From NCBI GenBank assembly GCA_034770075.1, contig JAVJAP010000108.1, forward strand, positions 124,001 to 188,000: 64,000 bases of DNA, written 5' to 3'. The position numbers and the translations under genes are program-made. A model generated the notes under the pieces. It saw nothing but the letters and a program-made list of their open reading frames with translations, did no database searches and was not told the origin of the DNA. The stretch is from Aralia elata. Taxonomy: Eukaryota > Streptophyta > Magnoliopsida > Apiales > Araliaceae. Numbering within the stretch: position 1 is the stretch's first letter; every line of letters begins with the position of its first letter. Shown piece after piece: positions 1 through 13,019 of this stretch.

Positions 1-540
1 TTGCTGAGTCATGGCCTAAACCCCTCCAATTTTCGGCCAGCTCCTGCTTAACCTATGAATCTCCACCTTGGATGCCTCTCGTTGCAACTAGATGTGTAAA
101 AAAAAAAATTTTAAGGCTGCGTTTGGTTGTGCAGCATCGCTTTGTTTCATTATAATGTAATTCCTCATAATCATTATTTAATATAACTACCCAATAAGAA
201 GGAATTAAAAACCTTTTAAAGTAAATACGGATAACCCAATTAAATAATATAGGCAATATTATAATTAACTTAAGGTTTTATAATTAAAATAATTTTAACC
301 CCCCTTAAAGTTATTTTAATAACCTATAAGCTAATTAATAATATCATCCCAATTATTCTAGAATTTCATTCCACAAAAAAAATCTTATCTTGCAACCATA
401 TATATTAAAAAAATACATATGTCACAATAGCCAATGAAATTAAATACTAAATAATAATAATAATAATAAAAAAAAAAATTTATACCTAAAATTCATATAT
501 GAAATTTGACTAGAATAATTATACCTGTGCCTTTAAAAAC
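1..540. other. AT-rich intergenic or degraded repeat sequence
   Basis: No coding sequence is visible. There is a short AAT-type microsatellite at about 448-468 followed by an A-run. The stretch near 111-125 reads gctgcgtttggttgt, a phrase often seen at the ends of plant hAT-type MITEs, but I find no matching inverted end nearby and do not call one. Confidence 0.4.
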
Positions 541-1578
541 TTCAGGGTTTTACAGGTTATCCAAGATCAATTAGTTAAAGCTAAAATTTATCTGTAGCTG
601 AGCAAACAGGCAAGTTCTATCTTACTCAACTTTTACTTTGAGCAAGTTCTTTATATCAAAACTTTAACTGTAGCAAGTTCTTTTCATTCGAGTAGGCTAC
701 TATCGTACTGTAGCTTGAAAGTTTATTCTAAGAATGCTTAAGTGGTTTAATTAAGTTATAGTTATTCCACATCTATGATATTATTGACAATCGCATTCGC
801 TGCATTTGAATTCGTACATTTATTAAAGTTCCGAAATTCACGAACTATTCATGATTAAGTCTGAACCCTTGTTCGGTCAGGCAAGTATGTGAGAATTTAT
901 AAAAGCTATCCGAACCAATCAATGGTGAGGATTCTTAGACTGAATGAACACCCCTTTATTTATAGGGGAGTACCCCAGGTATCGTATATAAGGTACAACT
1001 AGCAGAGTTAAATGTTATGCATACACATAGCGTACGCGAGGCTGATCCCCTCAAGTTAGAAGCTATTGGCTCCTTTAGAAGTTATTGTTCAAAGTCTACT
1101 TGACTATCAATTGTTTTAAAAGCATTTATTATTCTTGCTTCTGATAATTATATTGTTGAATTCTCTTTCTATATTCCCTTCATCATGATATATCCTTTAT
1201 TGTTGTACTTTAAACTTGCTGAGCAAACTCGTTGCTCATCCTTGCTATATCATGACTTCCATTGCAGCTAAACCCGAGACATCAGGAAAGAGCAAGGGTA
1301 AAGAAAAGATGAAGTGATAGTCTTCATGTAGCTGATTTTACTTTATGTTTAGTTAATTATTATAAATGTAATTTAAACCTTGATATTATTTGGGGTACGG
1401 ATTTGTGTTAAGTATTTAAGGTTATTGTATCTTGGGACTAGTAACACCTTTGTAATGAACAAGATATGTTTATTATATTCCGCATTTTAGTTACCATATG
1501 TTGTTAGAGGTGAATGTTTGTATTGGATCGTGATGACCAGATCCGGGTAGTTGGAGACCCGAATTTGGGGGTGTCACA
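541..1578 (+). repeat. 3' part of a gypsy-type LTR (remnant)
   Basis: The segment ends with gggggtgtcaca, the usual 3' terminus of long plant Ty3/gypsy LTRs. It also contains the tgctgagcaaactcgttgctcatccttgc-like block that recurs, diverged, near 38245-38270 in the gypsy LTR further right. No internal region or second LTR is found next to it. The 5' boundary is uncertain and 541 is only an estimate. Confidence 0.45.
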
Positions 1579-2440
1579 TTATACATATAACACATAATTC
1601 TCATTAATTAATACCCATATTAATTAATGTACAAAATTTATTCACTTACTATATTCACTTTAATTAGATATTTAACTAACTTACTATTTTACCAATTGTT
1701 TAATATTAATATTCTTAGGTTAGTCCACTAATTTAAATAACTATTAGTGGCCCTACTTTAACTAACAATTAGTTACATACATTATTCATATAAGTCATAA
1801 CATATTTATCATCATTGATAAATAATTATCATACACATTGAACCACATGTTGTACATACATGCATTCAAATATAATCAATACTTATATTTAGTATTCAAA
1901 TTTCTTAAGAAAATAAATTTTTATTATTCATAATACACATACATCCATTTTAAATACAATTGTAACAATAATTGTATTAATCATTAAAATCCATAATCAT
2001 AGATCAAATTAGGTTTTGATCCGTAATGTCACTTTATCATATTTACGATACTTAGTCAATTTAAAATAAATTGACTAATCTTACAAATTCATATCATAAA
2101 GAAATAATCATAGTAATAATAATAATATTAATAATCATTTTTTAAAATATACATTTATTATTTAAATAATATATTAATCATATTTTTTTAAATAATCATA
2201 TATCTTTAAGAATTAACTTATAATTTATAATTATCGACTATTTCTTTAATAAGAAATTTACTTGAAACCATATATGAAATAAATATATATGTTCACATAT
2301 CACATATTCACATTCCTTTCCTTGCACACGTTCTCATACTTGCTTTAATATATAATAAAATTAATTTTATTATAAAAAAAAATTCATACGTAAAATTTCT
2401 TATTCATACGTAAAATTTCTTATTTTAATATATCGGTATA
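1579..2440. other. AT-rich sequence without recognisable features
   Basis: Very AT-rich, with no open frame of note. A 20-base direct repeat (attcatacgtaaaatttctt) occurs twice in a row at about 2383-2421. It is probably degraded transposon or intergenic DNA. Confidence 0.4.
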
Positions 2441-2600
2441 GTGGTTGAGTTAAACAATTCCTTGTATGGGTGGGGAATTTATGCTTGGTGTAACAACCGC
2501 TTAGCTTCCTATATTGATTAGTGGCCGAGTTGATCGATTCCTTGTATGGGCAGGGGATTGTGATGGGTTCGACAATCACTTAGCTTCCTATATTGATAAT
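2441..2600. repeat. Two-copy tandem repeat, 80-base unit
   Basis: Units at 2441-2520 and 2521-2600 share the start gtgg-gagtt, the core attccttgtatggg and the end cttagcttcctatattgat. Their central parts have diverged. No coding content. Confidence 0.7.
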
Positions 2601-2659
2601 CGTTAGAACTTGGTATCGCGCTATCGTTATACGTATGACGAGAAGGTGATTCTTTTCTC

Positions 2660-2681
2660 ATATATATATATATATATATAT
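2660..2681. repeat. (TA)n microsatellite
   Basis: About eleven uninterrupted TA units. Confidence 0.9.
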
Positions 2682-3497
2682 TTCATGGTTAGAGAATAAT
2701 AAGATTAGGTGCGAGTTCTTGAAACTCACACTTATGGTAAGTTTGTGACTCATAATCATATGGTATGTTTTGAGCCCCTAGCGTATAGACAATCCTTGAT
2801 TTGTTCTTCGACCATGTATTGCTAGGACAAGTTCCTAAACTCATATTATTGTGGCAAGTTCCTGAACTCATAATGTGTGGTAAATTAATGAACTATATTG
2901 GGTTATAGGAAAGTTGTGGAGCGAGAATTGTAAATTCTCAAAATGATGAGCATTGGTGATGTTAGAAATAGATAGAATTATTAAGTAATGATGCATTGAA
3001 GAGAAATTGAAGTTGATGAGGAGACATGGATATTCCAAATCTTCTACCTATGCTAGATTTCGAAATTTATTGACTTCGTGCTGATATTTGCACTTTTGTG
3101 TCTTTGAAAAATATATGGGGCCAGATTTCTGGACTAGGGATTTTTGAAAAAGTACCATTACTTATATGTCTATGCTAATAGTTTCGGTTAGATAAAGATG
3201 AGTTGAAAATATCAAAATGTATTTTATGTCATCAATGCATCATGGAACCTGGTGTAGAATGACAGATGATGGAGTCATCAATGCAGACTAACCTAGTGTT
3301 GGATGTGATCATTGAATTGTCAACCCACTATGGTATGATGTAGTATAACAAAGTCACAAAATGACGGAATCCTAAACGGACTGTAGAAACAGTGCGGTAT
3401 CATGACGTCACAAAATGATTTTTGTTTTATTTAAAGTATGAAAAAGTATGCCAATTGAGCTGACTAAAATATTTCGATTGATGTTCAAGTTGTTGAT
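2682..3497. other. Unassigned, probably degraded gypsy sequence
   Basis: No open reading frame or conserved motif that I recognise. It continues across the solo copia LTR into 5374-6062, which ends in a gypsy-like 3' internal end. I infer that both belong to the same old LTR retrotransposon. Confidence 0.3.
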
Positions 3498-3502
3498 GGA
3501 AG
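3498..3502. repeat. Target site duplication GGAAG (left)
   Basis: GGAAG directly precedes the TGTTAGG end of the solo LTR and is repeated at 5369-5373 right after its other end. Confidence 0.9.
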
Positions 3503-5368
3503 TGTTAGGTTTGTATATAGCGCGAACATGCAATCAAATTACATAAATAGTGCGAAAGCGCGATAAAATCGGATTTTAAAATTTTATACACACCATCACC
3601 AAGATCAATCCTTGTGCTCAATTAACGATATAAACAAAAGAGAAAGAGAATAAGAATTATACCCTCGTAGAACAAAGCTTCCTCGGGTACAAGTTCAACT
3701 CCTAGTCCTTCGTGTTCTCCTCGAATGCTACAGTGTGATTCCTTCCTTTGATCAACGTTAGCCACCCAAGTGTTTGGCCTCTAGAGGTGATCCACCAAGG
3801 AAGAACAAGTATTCAAGAAGTCAGGTATTTGGCAAAACCCTAGTTTCTATCTCTATAGAAATTGTAAGTACTCTCCACAATCTAATGCAAGAATGTGTAA
3901 CCCTAATCTATGATAAGACTCCTCTTATTTATAGATGTAGGAATAACCCTTCCCTAAACTATTTAGGATTAGGGTTTCAATTATAATTAAACTCCTTTAA
4001 TTAATTATGCTCCTAATCCAATTAGGAATTTGTGAGAGAGTACTTCTATTAATTAATTCTCAATCCCTATTAGGAAATAAATAATAGTTCTATTAATTAA
4101 TTCCCAATCCCTATTAGGAATTAAATAATAGTAATAGTAATAATAATAATAAGACTCCTCTTATTAATTTATATTTAATATTTTCAAAATATTAAATAAT
4201 AAATATTAAGCTATTTAATTTATTCTATCTCCATAGATTAAATTAAATACACTTAACTTATTATTACAATTATGCGATTTACTTCTTAAATAAATATTTT
4301 CCTTTTGCAGTGTGACCCTCTAGGTTCTCCATATTAAACCAGTTGTGAATAAATCAATTAGAACAATTCTAATCTTATTTAAATAAATAAATAAAACTAT
4401 TTAATTCATTTAAATAAATAATATTTATTCTACAATAAGGGTAAGCCCCCTTAGCGATCAACGACTTTCCAGATAATATAGATTTCAACATCAATCACAA
4501 AAGAACCTTTGAGTAAATAGTTACTGTACAATTCAATCCTTCTACCATACAATGTCCCAATTAAATATAACACATGGATTTACTGTCAAGTCTTATTTTA
4601 TTTAATTATATGCATTTCGATTCCCAAATGCACAACTCTAAATAATGCAAATTAGAAACTCCTTTCTAATTTCATTCTGCCTTGGCCAAGGACTACTGAG
4701 TTGTCATTTATCGAATCGCATAGGACATTCACATCTTTTACTAGACGTGGTAGATTCTTTGTTGATCATTCACCTATCTCCATGTACAACTTATTATACC
4801 CAATCATACCCTTTGATATACCCCAAAGGTCTTAAGGGACATGTCAAAGTATAATTCATCATACACAAGATACTATGATGATCTCAAGTCCAAGGATCAC
4901 TTGTACTACTATCACTAGAGGAATTCCTATTGACAGGCGAGTAAAACTCCACTAGGTATTCCTTAGCGAGTCACGTTCAGTGAACTTATTCTCTAATAAG
5001 CACCTACATGCTTACTTTAGTATCTCCACACAAATGTTTATGAGATCAATCATCCTCTTCCTAAGAGCAAGCAACGTATGTACTAATCTATCCAGATTCA
5101 CTAATCCCCAATTTAGTAATCCAACGATTAGGAACAATTTTAGTTTGTGAGCTATCTAGAATTTAGATCTCATTAGCATGATCACCATCATGATTCTAAA
5201 AGCATTGCTCAAAACTATGGGTTTATCACATTTAATATAACAGCACCATGTAGATAATATAAAATGCATTTTTAAGAAAATTAATTCTTTTATTAATAAA
5301 TGAATAAGATTACAAAGTATATGCTACATCATATCAAATATGATTGACTTGTGTGCATACTACTATCA
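3503..5368 (-). repeat. Solo LTR of the resident copia family
   Basis: The 1.87 kb sequence runs from TGTTAGGTTTGTATATAG to GTGTGCATACTACTATCA. It matches the LTRs of copia-1 and copia-2 along its length. In coding orientation it begins TGA-AGTAGTATGCACAC and ends CAAACCTAACA, so this copy is on the minus strand. It is flanked by a perfect 5-base duplication (GGAAG) and has no internal region, which is the signature of LTR-LTR recombination. A 69-codon frame inside it (4645-4854) recurs in other LTR copies, but it is unlike any protein I know and is probably fortuitous. Confidence 0.92.
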
Positions 5369-5373
5369 GGAAG
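5369..5373. repeat. Target site duplication GGAAG (right)
   Basis: Identical to 3498-3502. Confidence 0.9.
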
Positions 5374-6062
5374 TCTAAGCTATTTGATTCGGTTAGACGA
5401 ATGTTATAATGTGTTTATGAAATTCAAGCATTATTTGAGAATTTATGCCAAACTAAATTATTTTGGTGCTGAATTTTGTAGTAAGCTGAGATGAACAACC
5501 CTATTATTGGGGTATTTGATGTCGGAAAAACAAAATCCCGACTGACCCTATGGTGGTCAAGCAAATGCATATAGTCGTTTAGCTAGAAAGTTGTGCACAA
5601 CGTCAGAGTACAAAAGGCTGATCACCTCGCGTACGGAGGTAGATTACATTTTTCTTAAGTGAAATCGGTAGGGGTAGTAATACCCATAAACCTCTATGTT
5701 CATGGTCTTTATGAGGTAGATTACCTTTTAATAATTGAAATCGGTAGGGGTAGTAATACCCGTAAACCTCTATGGTTATGGTCTTTATGGCCCCTCAACA
5801 TAATATGAAAAGTTTTTAAGGAATATTTTATTTCTTATTTCTTCAAGTTATTAAACAATTATTGAAGGTTCCTATTATTCAGGAAACTGATTGTGGGAAG
5901 GGTAGTTTTTCCAGGGAGAAGTAGTCGTAGAATGAGACAATTTTAAGTGAATCCTTGAAAGAGGATAATGTAAAGGTTAAATCGAAAACCTAGTTTTGAT
6001 GGGTAGAATGAGCAAAGATGAATGCGTTGAAATTTCGAGGACGAAATTCTTAGAATAAGGGG
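5374..6062 (+). mobile_element. Gypsy internal-region remnant, 3' end
   Basis: No intact frame. The right end contains tttcgaggacgaaattc (about 6033-6049) followed by a purine run (about 6053-6062). In plant chromovirus-type gypsy elements this arrangement directly precedes the 3' LTR. The sequence after it, beginning tgaatgcaatatcccgaatg, looks like an LTR start but is interrupted about 140 bases later by copia-1. Confidence 0.45.
5636..5789. repeat. Two-copy tandem repeat, 77-base unit
   Basis: Units 5636-5712 and 5713-5789 both run from gaggtagattac through aatcggtaggggtagtaata to gtctttatg, with few differences. The duplication lies inside the gypsy remnant. Confidence 0.8.
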
Positions 6063-6207
6063 TGAATGCAATATCCCGAATGTTTATGAGTTAGTAAATC
6101 ATGATATTAAATTATTATGATGATTGTGACATACAATGATCCTTAGAAAAGGAAATTAATGGGTTAAACATAGGATAATACTCAGAGTATAATTTAGTTG
6201 ATAAAAG
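6063..6207 (+). repeat. Possible gypsy LTR start, cut by copia-1
   Basis: It begins TGAATGCAATATCCCGAATG after a polypurine-like run, as gypsy LTRs do (TG start, CCCGAAT shortly after). The last five bases (6203-6207, AAAAG) are the left target duplication of copia-1. The continuation should lie at 34644 onward, but that stretch quickly becomes another gypsy 3' internal end, so the assignment is uncertain. Confidence 0.35.
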
Positions 6208-8032
6208 TGAAAGTAGTATGCACACAAGCCAATCATATTTGATATGATGTAGCATATACTTTGTAATCTTATTCATTTATTAATAAAAGAATTAATTTTC
6301 TTAAAAAGACATTTTATATTATCTACATGGTGCTGTTATATTAAATGTGATAAACCCATAGTTTTGAGCAATGCTTTTAGAATCATGATGGTGATCATGC
6401 TAATGAGATCTAAATTCTAGATAGCTCACAAACTAAAATCGTTCCTAATCGTTGGATTACTAAAAAGGGGATTAGTGAATCCGGATAGATTAGTACATAC
6501 GTTTCTTGCTCTTAAGAAGAGGATGATTGATCTCATAATCATTTGGGTGGAGACACTAAAGTAAGTATGTAGGTGCTTATTGGAGAATAAGTTCACTGAA
6601 CGTGGCTCGCTAAGGAATAACTAATGGAGTTTTACTCGCCTGTCAATAGGAATTCCTCTAGTGATAGTAGTACAAGTGATCCTTGGACTTGAGATCATCA
6701 TAGTATCTTGTGTATGATGAGTTATACTTTGACATGTCCCTTAAGACCTTTAGGGTATAACAAAGGGTATGATTGGGTATAATAAGTTGTACATGGAGAT
6801 AGGTGAATGATTAACAAAGAATCTACCACGTCTAGTAAAAGATGTGAATGTCCTATGTGATTCGATAAATGACAACTCAATAGTCCTTGGCCAAGGCAGA
6901 ATGAAATTAGAAAGGAGTTTCTAATTTGCATTATTTAAAGTCGTTGCATTAGTTTCTAATTTGTATATAATTAAAGAAAATAAGACTTGACAGTAATTCC
7001 ATGTCTTATATTTAATTGGGACATTGTATGGTAGAAGGATTGAATTGTACGGTAACTATGCACTGAAAGGTTCTTTTATGATTAATGTTGAAATCTATAT
7101 TATCTGCAAAGTCGTTGATCGCTAAGGGGGCTTACCGTTACTGTAGAATAAATATTATTTATTTAAATGAATTAAATAGTTTAATTTATTTATTTAAATA
7201 AGATTAGAATTGTTCTAATTGATTTATTCACAACCGGTTTAATATGGAGAACCTAAAGGGTCACACTGCAAAAGGAAAATATTTATTTAAGAAGTAAATG
7301 ACATAATTGTAATAATAAGTTAAGTGTATTTAATTTAGTCTATGGAGATAGAATAAATTAAATAGCTTAATATTTATTATTTAATATTTTAGAAATATTA
7401 AATATAAATTAATAAGAGGAGTCTTATTATTATTATTATTACTATTACTATTATTTAATTCCTAATAGGGATTGAGAATTAATTAATAGAAGTACTCTCA
7501 CATGAATTCCTAATTGGATTAGGAGTTTAATTTAATTAAATGAGTTTAATTAGAATAGAAACCCTAATCCTAAATAGTTTAGGGAAGGGTTTTCCTACAT
7601 CTATAAATAAAAGAAGTCTTATCATAGATTAGGGTTACACACTCTTGCATAAGAATTATGGAGAGTACTTACAATTTCTATAGAGATAGAAACTAGGGTT
7701 TTGCCAACACACATCTTCTTGAACAAGTATTATTCCTTGGTGGATCACCTATAGAGGCCAAACACTTGGGTGACTAACGTTGATCAAAGGAAGGAATTTA
7801 ATCGGTGGAATTCAAGGAGAACGCGAAGGAATTGGAGGTGAACTTGTACCTGAGGAAGCTAGAATTCTACAAGGGTATAATTATTATTCTCCATCTCTTT
7901 CGTTTAATTAATAATTGTGCATAAAGAAAGATCATGGTGATGGTTTGTATAAAAATTTGAAAATCTGATTTTATCGCGCTTCCGCTCTATTTATGTAATT
8001 TGATTGGATGTTTGCGTTATACAAACCTAACA
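6208..8032 (+). repeat. Copia-1 5' LTR
   Basis: It starts TGAAAGTAGTATGCACAC and ends CAAACCTAACA, with TG and CA termini, and is 1825 bases long. It is longer than the 3' copy mainly through a short stretch near 6281-6310 that the 3' copy lacks. The primer site follows directly. Confidence 0.93.
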
Positions 8033-8033
8033 G

Positions 8034-8047
8034 TGGTATCAAGAGCC
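8034..8047 (+). other. Copia-1 primer binding site
   Basis: TGGTATCAAGAGCC lies one base after the LTR. It matches the plant copia primer site complementary to initiator tRNA-Met (TGGTATCAGAGC), with an extra A. The same site recurs in copia-2 at 54158-54171. Confidence 0.85.
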
Positions 8048-8629
8048 AAACTTTATGCGAATTATTAATTGTTTTGATTCTGTATATACATTGATATGTG
8101 TTTAGAACAATTTAATTGGGCATAATTATTTGTGTAAAATTATTTTATTTATTTTATTTATTTTTATTTTTGTAAATTAAAATAAAGGAGTTTATTTTTA
8201 TTCAAAAAATTGGATAAATTAAAATAAAAAAGTTTATTTTGATTTGGAATTTGATTAAAAATAAAGGAGTTTATTTTATTCAAAATTGGATAAATTAAAA
8301 TAAAAGAGTTTATTTTGATTTGGAATATGATTAAAATAAAGAAGTTTATTTTAATTGAAATTGAATTTCATGATAACTAGTTAGAGTTGGAATTGGATTC
8401 CATGATAACTAATTGGAGTTAAAATTGGATTTTATACTAACTAATATTGCCCATTAAATGATATCAATGCATATATAGAATGGTTTTATTATTCATGAGA
8501 TAAATGTTATTTATTGATACATATAGAGATATGTATGATAATAAATAGGGATTGATTATGGAATATTGACCAATGTGTGATTGGATTTATTTTAGTGGAT
8601 GCTTGAATGTATGGACTTTTATAAATGGT
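8048..8629 (+). other. Copia-1 untranslated leader with AT-rich minisatellite
   Basis: Non-coding. Between about 8180 and 8370 a unit of the form aaataaa-gagtttattttgatttggaat is repeated about five times. The same leader in copia-2 (53540-54020) has about twice as many units. The leader is interrupted at 8630 by the LARD-like element; in copia-2 the equivalent point is near 53285. Confidence 0.75.
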
Positions 8630-11327
8630 GTTGGAAATCAGCATGCAAGTGTTACACTCATTATCATAGGGGGAGAACAATATAATGATCTGCATATGAT
8701 TACCACTATTCGTTATGTATGATTTGATTGATGACAAAATGATAAGAAAACATTCGTACTGATAAAGCCCTGTAAAGTCCTTAATGAAATATATGTACAA
8801 GGACTTAAAAGATCAAATATGTTAGGTTGATCTTAGCTAAAATGAACATCTATCTGATCAGTGCATGGTTGTAAGAATAAGCTTTGTAAAAGTCCTTAAT
8901 TGAATGTAATGTAAAAGGACTTAGAATAGAATAGAAGGAGATCAAATTTGTTAGGTTGATCTTATGTGCTGTTATAATAAGTGCCAGACTGATCGTAGTG
9001 CCGTTAGTCAACATCGCAGAATCAAGGATGCCATCACAAGGTCCGCCAGAAAATCGTAGAGCTCTCTCTCGGCAGGACGTAGAGCTTCCTCGTCAGGACG
9101 TAGAGATGGCTCGGCAGGAAGCGAAGCTCTCTCGGCTGGACGTAGAGTTGCCTCGGCATTACGGTGCTAAAATCCAAGATCGTAGAGTCTGCCAGGCAAG
9201 AATAGTAACAGGCTCGGCAGATCGTAGAGCTTACTCGACAACACTTACTGAGCTTCGTAAGGCTACACATATTAACGCAGAGCTTGCAAGGCAATCGTAG
9301 AGAGTGACTCAACAGAACAAAGAGCTCACTTAGAATCGTAGAGAATGCTATACAAAGAAGAGAACCGTGAGTCAACATGGGAGCGTAGAGTTAGTCCAAG
9401 TCAGCCACTCTACGACTCCTATGGACAGTCTGAAATCAAGCAACAACGTAGAGCAGACGCTGCTGAAGTACTCAAAGATAAAGTGGCAATCTTCAAGACT
9501 ACCAAACAAGCTGAGCATGAGCCATCAGACATAGCAAGATCTCTGAACACAACCAAAACATCAAGTCATGACAGAGATCAAAGAACAAGGTCAAGTAATC
9601 ACTTTACGTTCCATCAAGGCTCTAGGCCTGCATCAAAGACAAAGATCGTAGAGCATGAAGGTTCAGCAAGATCAAGTGATCGTAGAGCTGAGTCTAAGAC
9701 AAACAGAAGCACTCAAGCAGTCTCAACGAATCAAAGAGAAAAGGATCATAGAGCAGCACTCTATGACAAATGGAAAAATGTGTGAAGATTAAGTAGAGCA
9801 GTCCTCTACATTAAAGGTGTCACAGCAAGAAAGAAAATCATATAGCAGTCCTCTATGATAAGCACTGCAGTAAAAGCTCAATGAAGATCATATTGCCATG
9901 CTCTGGAATGAAAAGCTAAATGGAGATCACAGAGCATAAGGAAGCACAGACTGCAGTAGAGTGAGAAGCACACCAAAGCGCAAAGCAAGTACAGTTAGTC
10001 ACTCTACGAACTGCAAAAGAGCACAAGGCCACAACTAAAGGAAGCAGTTAACTCTACGATCAAAGGCAACCGTCTTCAGTCAGAAGCAAGCAAGTTAATT
10101 CTACGATCAAAGCTATAGGCTACACCTAAGATGATCGTAGAGTGAGTAAGTTAAAGTGCCAGCTGGATTAAAAGTATTAGAGCACTCAAGGTTACTATTC
10201 CAAGAAGAGTGGCTGAGTAACTAAAGTAGTAAAATATATATAACCAATGTGAGTGGAGCTCAAATAGTCACATCTGCGGCAGTTAACAAACAGCGCATGT
10301 GACTCCACTATCTTGGTACCAGCTAATGGACTGACTCAGACATCACTAGCAGACTCTGAGAAGTAAAAAGTACTCAGTGATATAATAAACAAGTCTGCAG
10401 AAAGTTAGTCTCCAAACGGAAAGAAGTGCAACAGGAAAATATCAACGACAAGCTTCCAACGGGAAGAATATGAAGAACTACAAAAAGAAAGAACACTCGA
10501 ATGAAGAGTATGTTAGTACGCAGTAAGTAAGAGAGCAAGAACACCAAAATATACAATCAGCTAGAAGCTTCACTGCAAAAGAGAGGTATGCCAAAGGGCT
10601 GGCATACGAGCTGAGAGTCGAATGACCAAGAAGCCAAGATCTAGAGTAACCAAATCCTTGTCTTAAGTGACTAAACAAAGTCAAGTCTGCTGGACTTGCT
10701 GAGTACCAGAGGGTATAAGAGATTCTAAGTCTGCTGGGCTTAGTCTACAGGTTCCAAGGCTACTGGCCTTGAAGGGTTCTTTGTGAACCGGGTTTCCAAG
10801 TCTGCTGGACTTGAAGAGGGTCATTGGATCCTTGTCCGAGGGACTAAAAACAACTCAAGTCTGCGAGACACAAGATGAGTCAGAGGATCCGTGTCTGCAG
10901 AGGTTGAGGAGGGTCATAGGATCCTTGCCTTTGTGGCTAAAAATAACTCTTGTCTGCTGGACTCGAGGAGGGCGTAGAGTCCTTATCTTTGTGACTAAAA
11001 CATTTAGTGGATTCCTACTTGTTATAGTAGAAGAGTGGAGTAGGAGTTATTACGTCTCCGAACCACTTAAAATCTCCTGTGTCATTTATCTTCTGTCATT
11101 TACTTTATGATCAATGAATTGTTATATCTAATATCAATCATATTATAGACTTGTAAACTGATCAGTGAATAAGCTTGAATCTATGAAGGGGTTATTAATG
11201 TTTATTCCGCTGTGCATGAATTGATTCTCTATCCTATAACTGTTATACTTTCATTAAAAAGAAAAAGTTTTTAAAGGATCTATTCAACCCCCCTTCTAGA
11301 TCCACATTGTGTCCCAAGGAACCAACA
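8630..11327 (+). repeat. LARD-like element 5' LTR
   Basis: 2698 bases, from TGTTGGAAATCAGC to GGAACCAACA, with matching TGTTGG and CCAACA ends. It contains about seventeen copies of CGTAGAG or its complement between 9050 and 10980. Compared with the right LTR it lacks a 269-base block at about 10650. A 146-codon frame at 9345-9785 is present in both LTRs but shows no sign of selection (see the rejected list). Confidence 0.9.
9384..9414 (+). repeat. Inverted CGTAGAGT pair (hairpin) in 5' LTR
   Basis: CGTAGAGT at 9384-9391 faces ACTCTACG at 9407-9414 across 15 bases, an 8-bp perfect stem. The same pair is conserved in the right LTR at 18249-18279. Confidence 0.85.
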
Positions 11328-11329
11328 AT

Positions 11330-11341
11330 TGGTATCAGAGC
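11330..11341 (+). other. LARD-like element primer binding site
   Basis: TGGTATCAGAGC starts two bases after the LTR end. It is the standard initiator tRNA-Met complement used by plant copia elements, which ties this gag-less element to copia machinery. Confidence 0.9.
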
Positions 11342-12498
11342 AGGTTCTCATGAATATGCTAAAGCTAACGCTTTGAGTAGATCCATGACACAAATCTAGA
11401 TCATTTCTATGTCTAGGTATTGGTTGACGAGACAATGAGCTAACTGTTGAAAATTGTTTGTGCAGGAGAAAAACTGTCCTAAAACTATCCAGGCTATTCC
11501 ATGGACTTAAAGGAAAACTCATCATCACCAGGCATGCTAATGTCATTAAGCATATCGATCATTTCATAAGGAGGAAGTTGACAGATACAGCAAGATCGTA
11601 GATACTCTCCATTAAACAGAAAATCTGCATCTCCACCCAAGATGTTTGTGAAGTCCTACAAAGGATGAACAAGGGGTTATCCAAAAGATAATGCACCATA
11701 CACTTACTACGACGATCCTATGAGCTTCTCAACACACATGACATATTCCCACTCTGCCAGATATGAACTCAGAGGTTCATTCAAGCTTATCAATGATTAT
11801 GGGATGTCATAACTAAGCAAGTGCACAATTCAAAGATATGCTCAAAGTATCAGCCAATGGAGCACAATGAAGGAACAAATGATGAGACTAGCAATGGCCT
11901 GAGAAAGTTCAACTAAATAATGCATTGTTGCTAGCAGCATCACTGACTGTCAAGAAATTGACATCAGTGAGGTATCTATCCTATCTCCCTAAAATACAAA
12001 TGTCTTTAACTGATAATATATATATACTGCATAGCTGCATATCTTCATACTTTAGTAAGCATATCAAGAAATCATTTTCTACCACAAAAGGAAAAGGAAA
12101 GTAAGTGATAGTTTAACAATCACTTGGCTGTCTATCCATATTTGAGGCTGAAAATAAAATCCTTAAGATGAATATCTAAAGTCTGTGCAAATAGTATATT
12201 CTCTCATCTTGTTGCTAAACATGTCTAAACTACTTTGCAATTGGTACTGTGTGCACTGCCTCATTAAATTCGTTATCTTGACATTGAAAGTTTGTTATTG
12301 GTTGTGAAAATCCTGGTAGGGATTGTGTACAATAAATATCACCACATACGGTCTAACACTGATGTTTATGAGGTGAATATACTTAAGTGATCCTACCTTA
12401 GTTCTCACAACTTATATGGTGAGTAATGCATTATCTCATGATCCAAGCATTTGAAAAGTCGTAGAGTGTAGTTATGTCTGTCGCTGCACATTGAAGGA

Positions 12499-12523
12499 TC
12501 GTAGAGACTGATCAACTCTACGA
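12499..12523 (+). repeat. TCGTAGAG hairpin
   Basis: TCGTAGAG at 12499-12506 faces CTCTACGA at 12516-12523, an 8-bp perfect stem with a 9-base loop. Confidence 0.85.
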
Positions 12524-13019
12524 ACCATCTATGTTCAACTCACAGAACTAACCACTACTTTACCAAAGCTCCAATACCTGGAACATAAATGATGGATATA
12601 TACTCTTCTAAAGACTGGGCCTGAGAATCTACATCTGTTTCACACTCAATGGTCTCACTCTCATACAGCAGCATGCTCTATTATCATCTCACTTAAGCCG
12701 CATAAATTGTGAAAACACAGTCTGAGGAAGACTTGAGCTTTCAAAAGAACTAATCCAGCAGGACCCAAAGAATATTGGGTATCAAGTTAGAAATTTGTAT
12801 TAACTGCAGGTATTATGATCGCTCTACTCTCACTCAAAAACATTCAAGGAAGAAGTTAGAAAAAAATGATTCTCATCAACAAACTTCTGAAGAACGACAA
12901 CACCATAATTTTCCAGAAAATCCCTCTCAGACGTTGGAGCTCCATTCAGCACAATGCAGCTTCCCAAGAAACATATAAAGACCAGGTCTACAACAACACT
13001 ACGATCACGGCACAAAGGA

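Noticed and set aside
106..135. Possible hAT-type MITE start (gctgcgtttggttgt)
   Set aside because: No inverted partner or 8-base duplication found within the first kilobase. The similar phrase at 30007 also lacks a partner.
4645..4854. 69-codon frame repeated in several copia LTRs (4645-4854, 6722-6931, 55275-55484)
   Set aside because: It lies inside the LTR, has no known motif, and recurs only because the LTR does. It is degraded in other LTR copies.
8034..8047. Possible tRNA gene fragments at the primer sites (8034, 11330, 42446, 54158, 58297)
   Set aside because: Each is only a 12-19 base complement to a tRNA 3' end next to an LTR, with no cloverleaf around it.
9345..9785. 146-codon frame in the left LTR, also present in the right LTR at 18210-18650
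   Set aside because: Its presence in both copies follows from LTR duplication. Most differences between the two change the amino acid, so there is no sign of selection, and the frame stays open largely because the repeated CGTAGAG motif has no stop in that phase.
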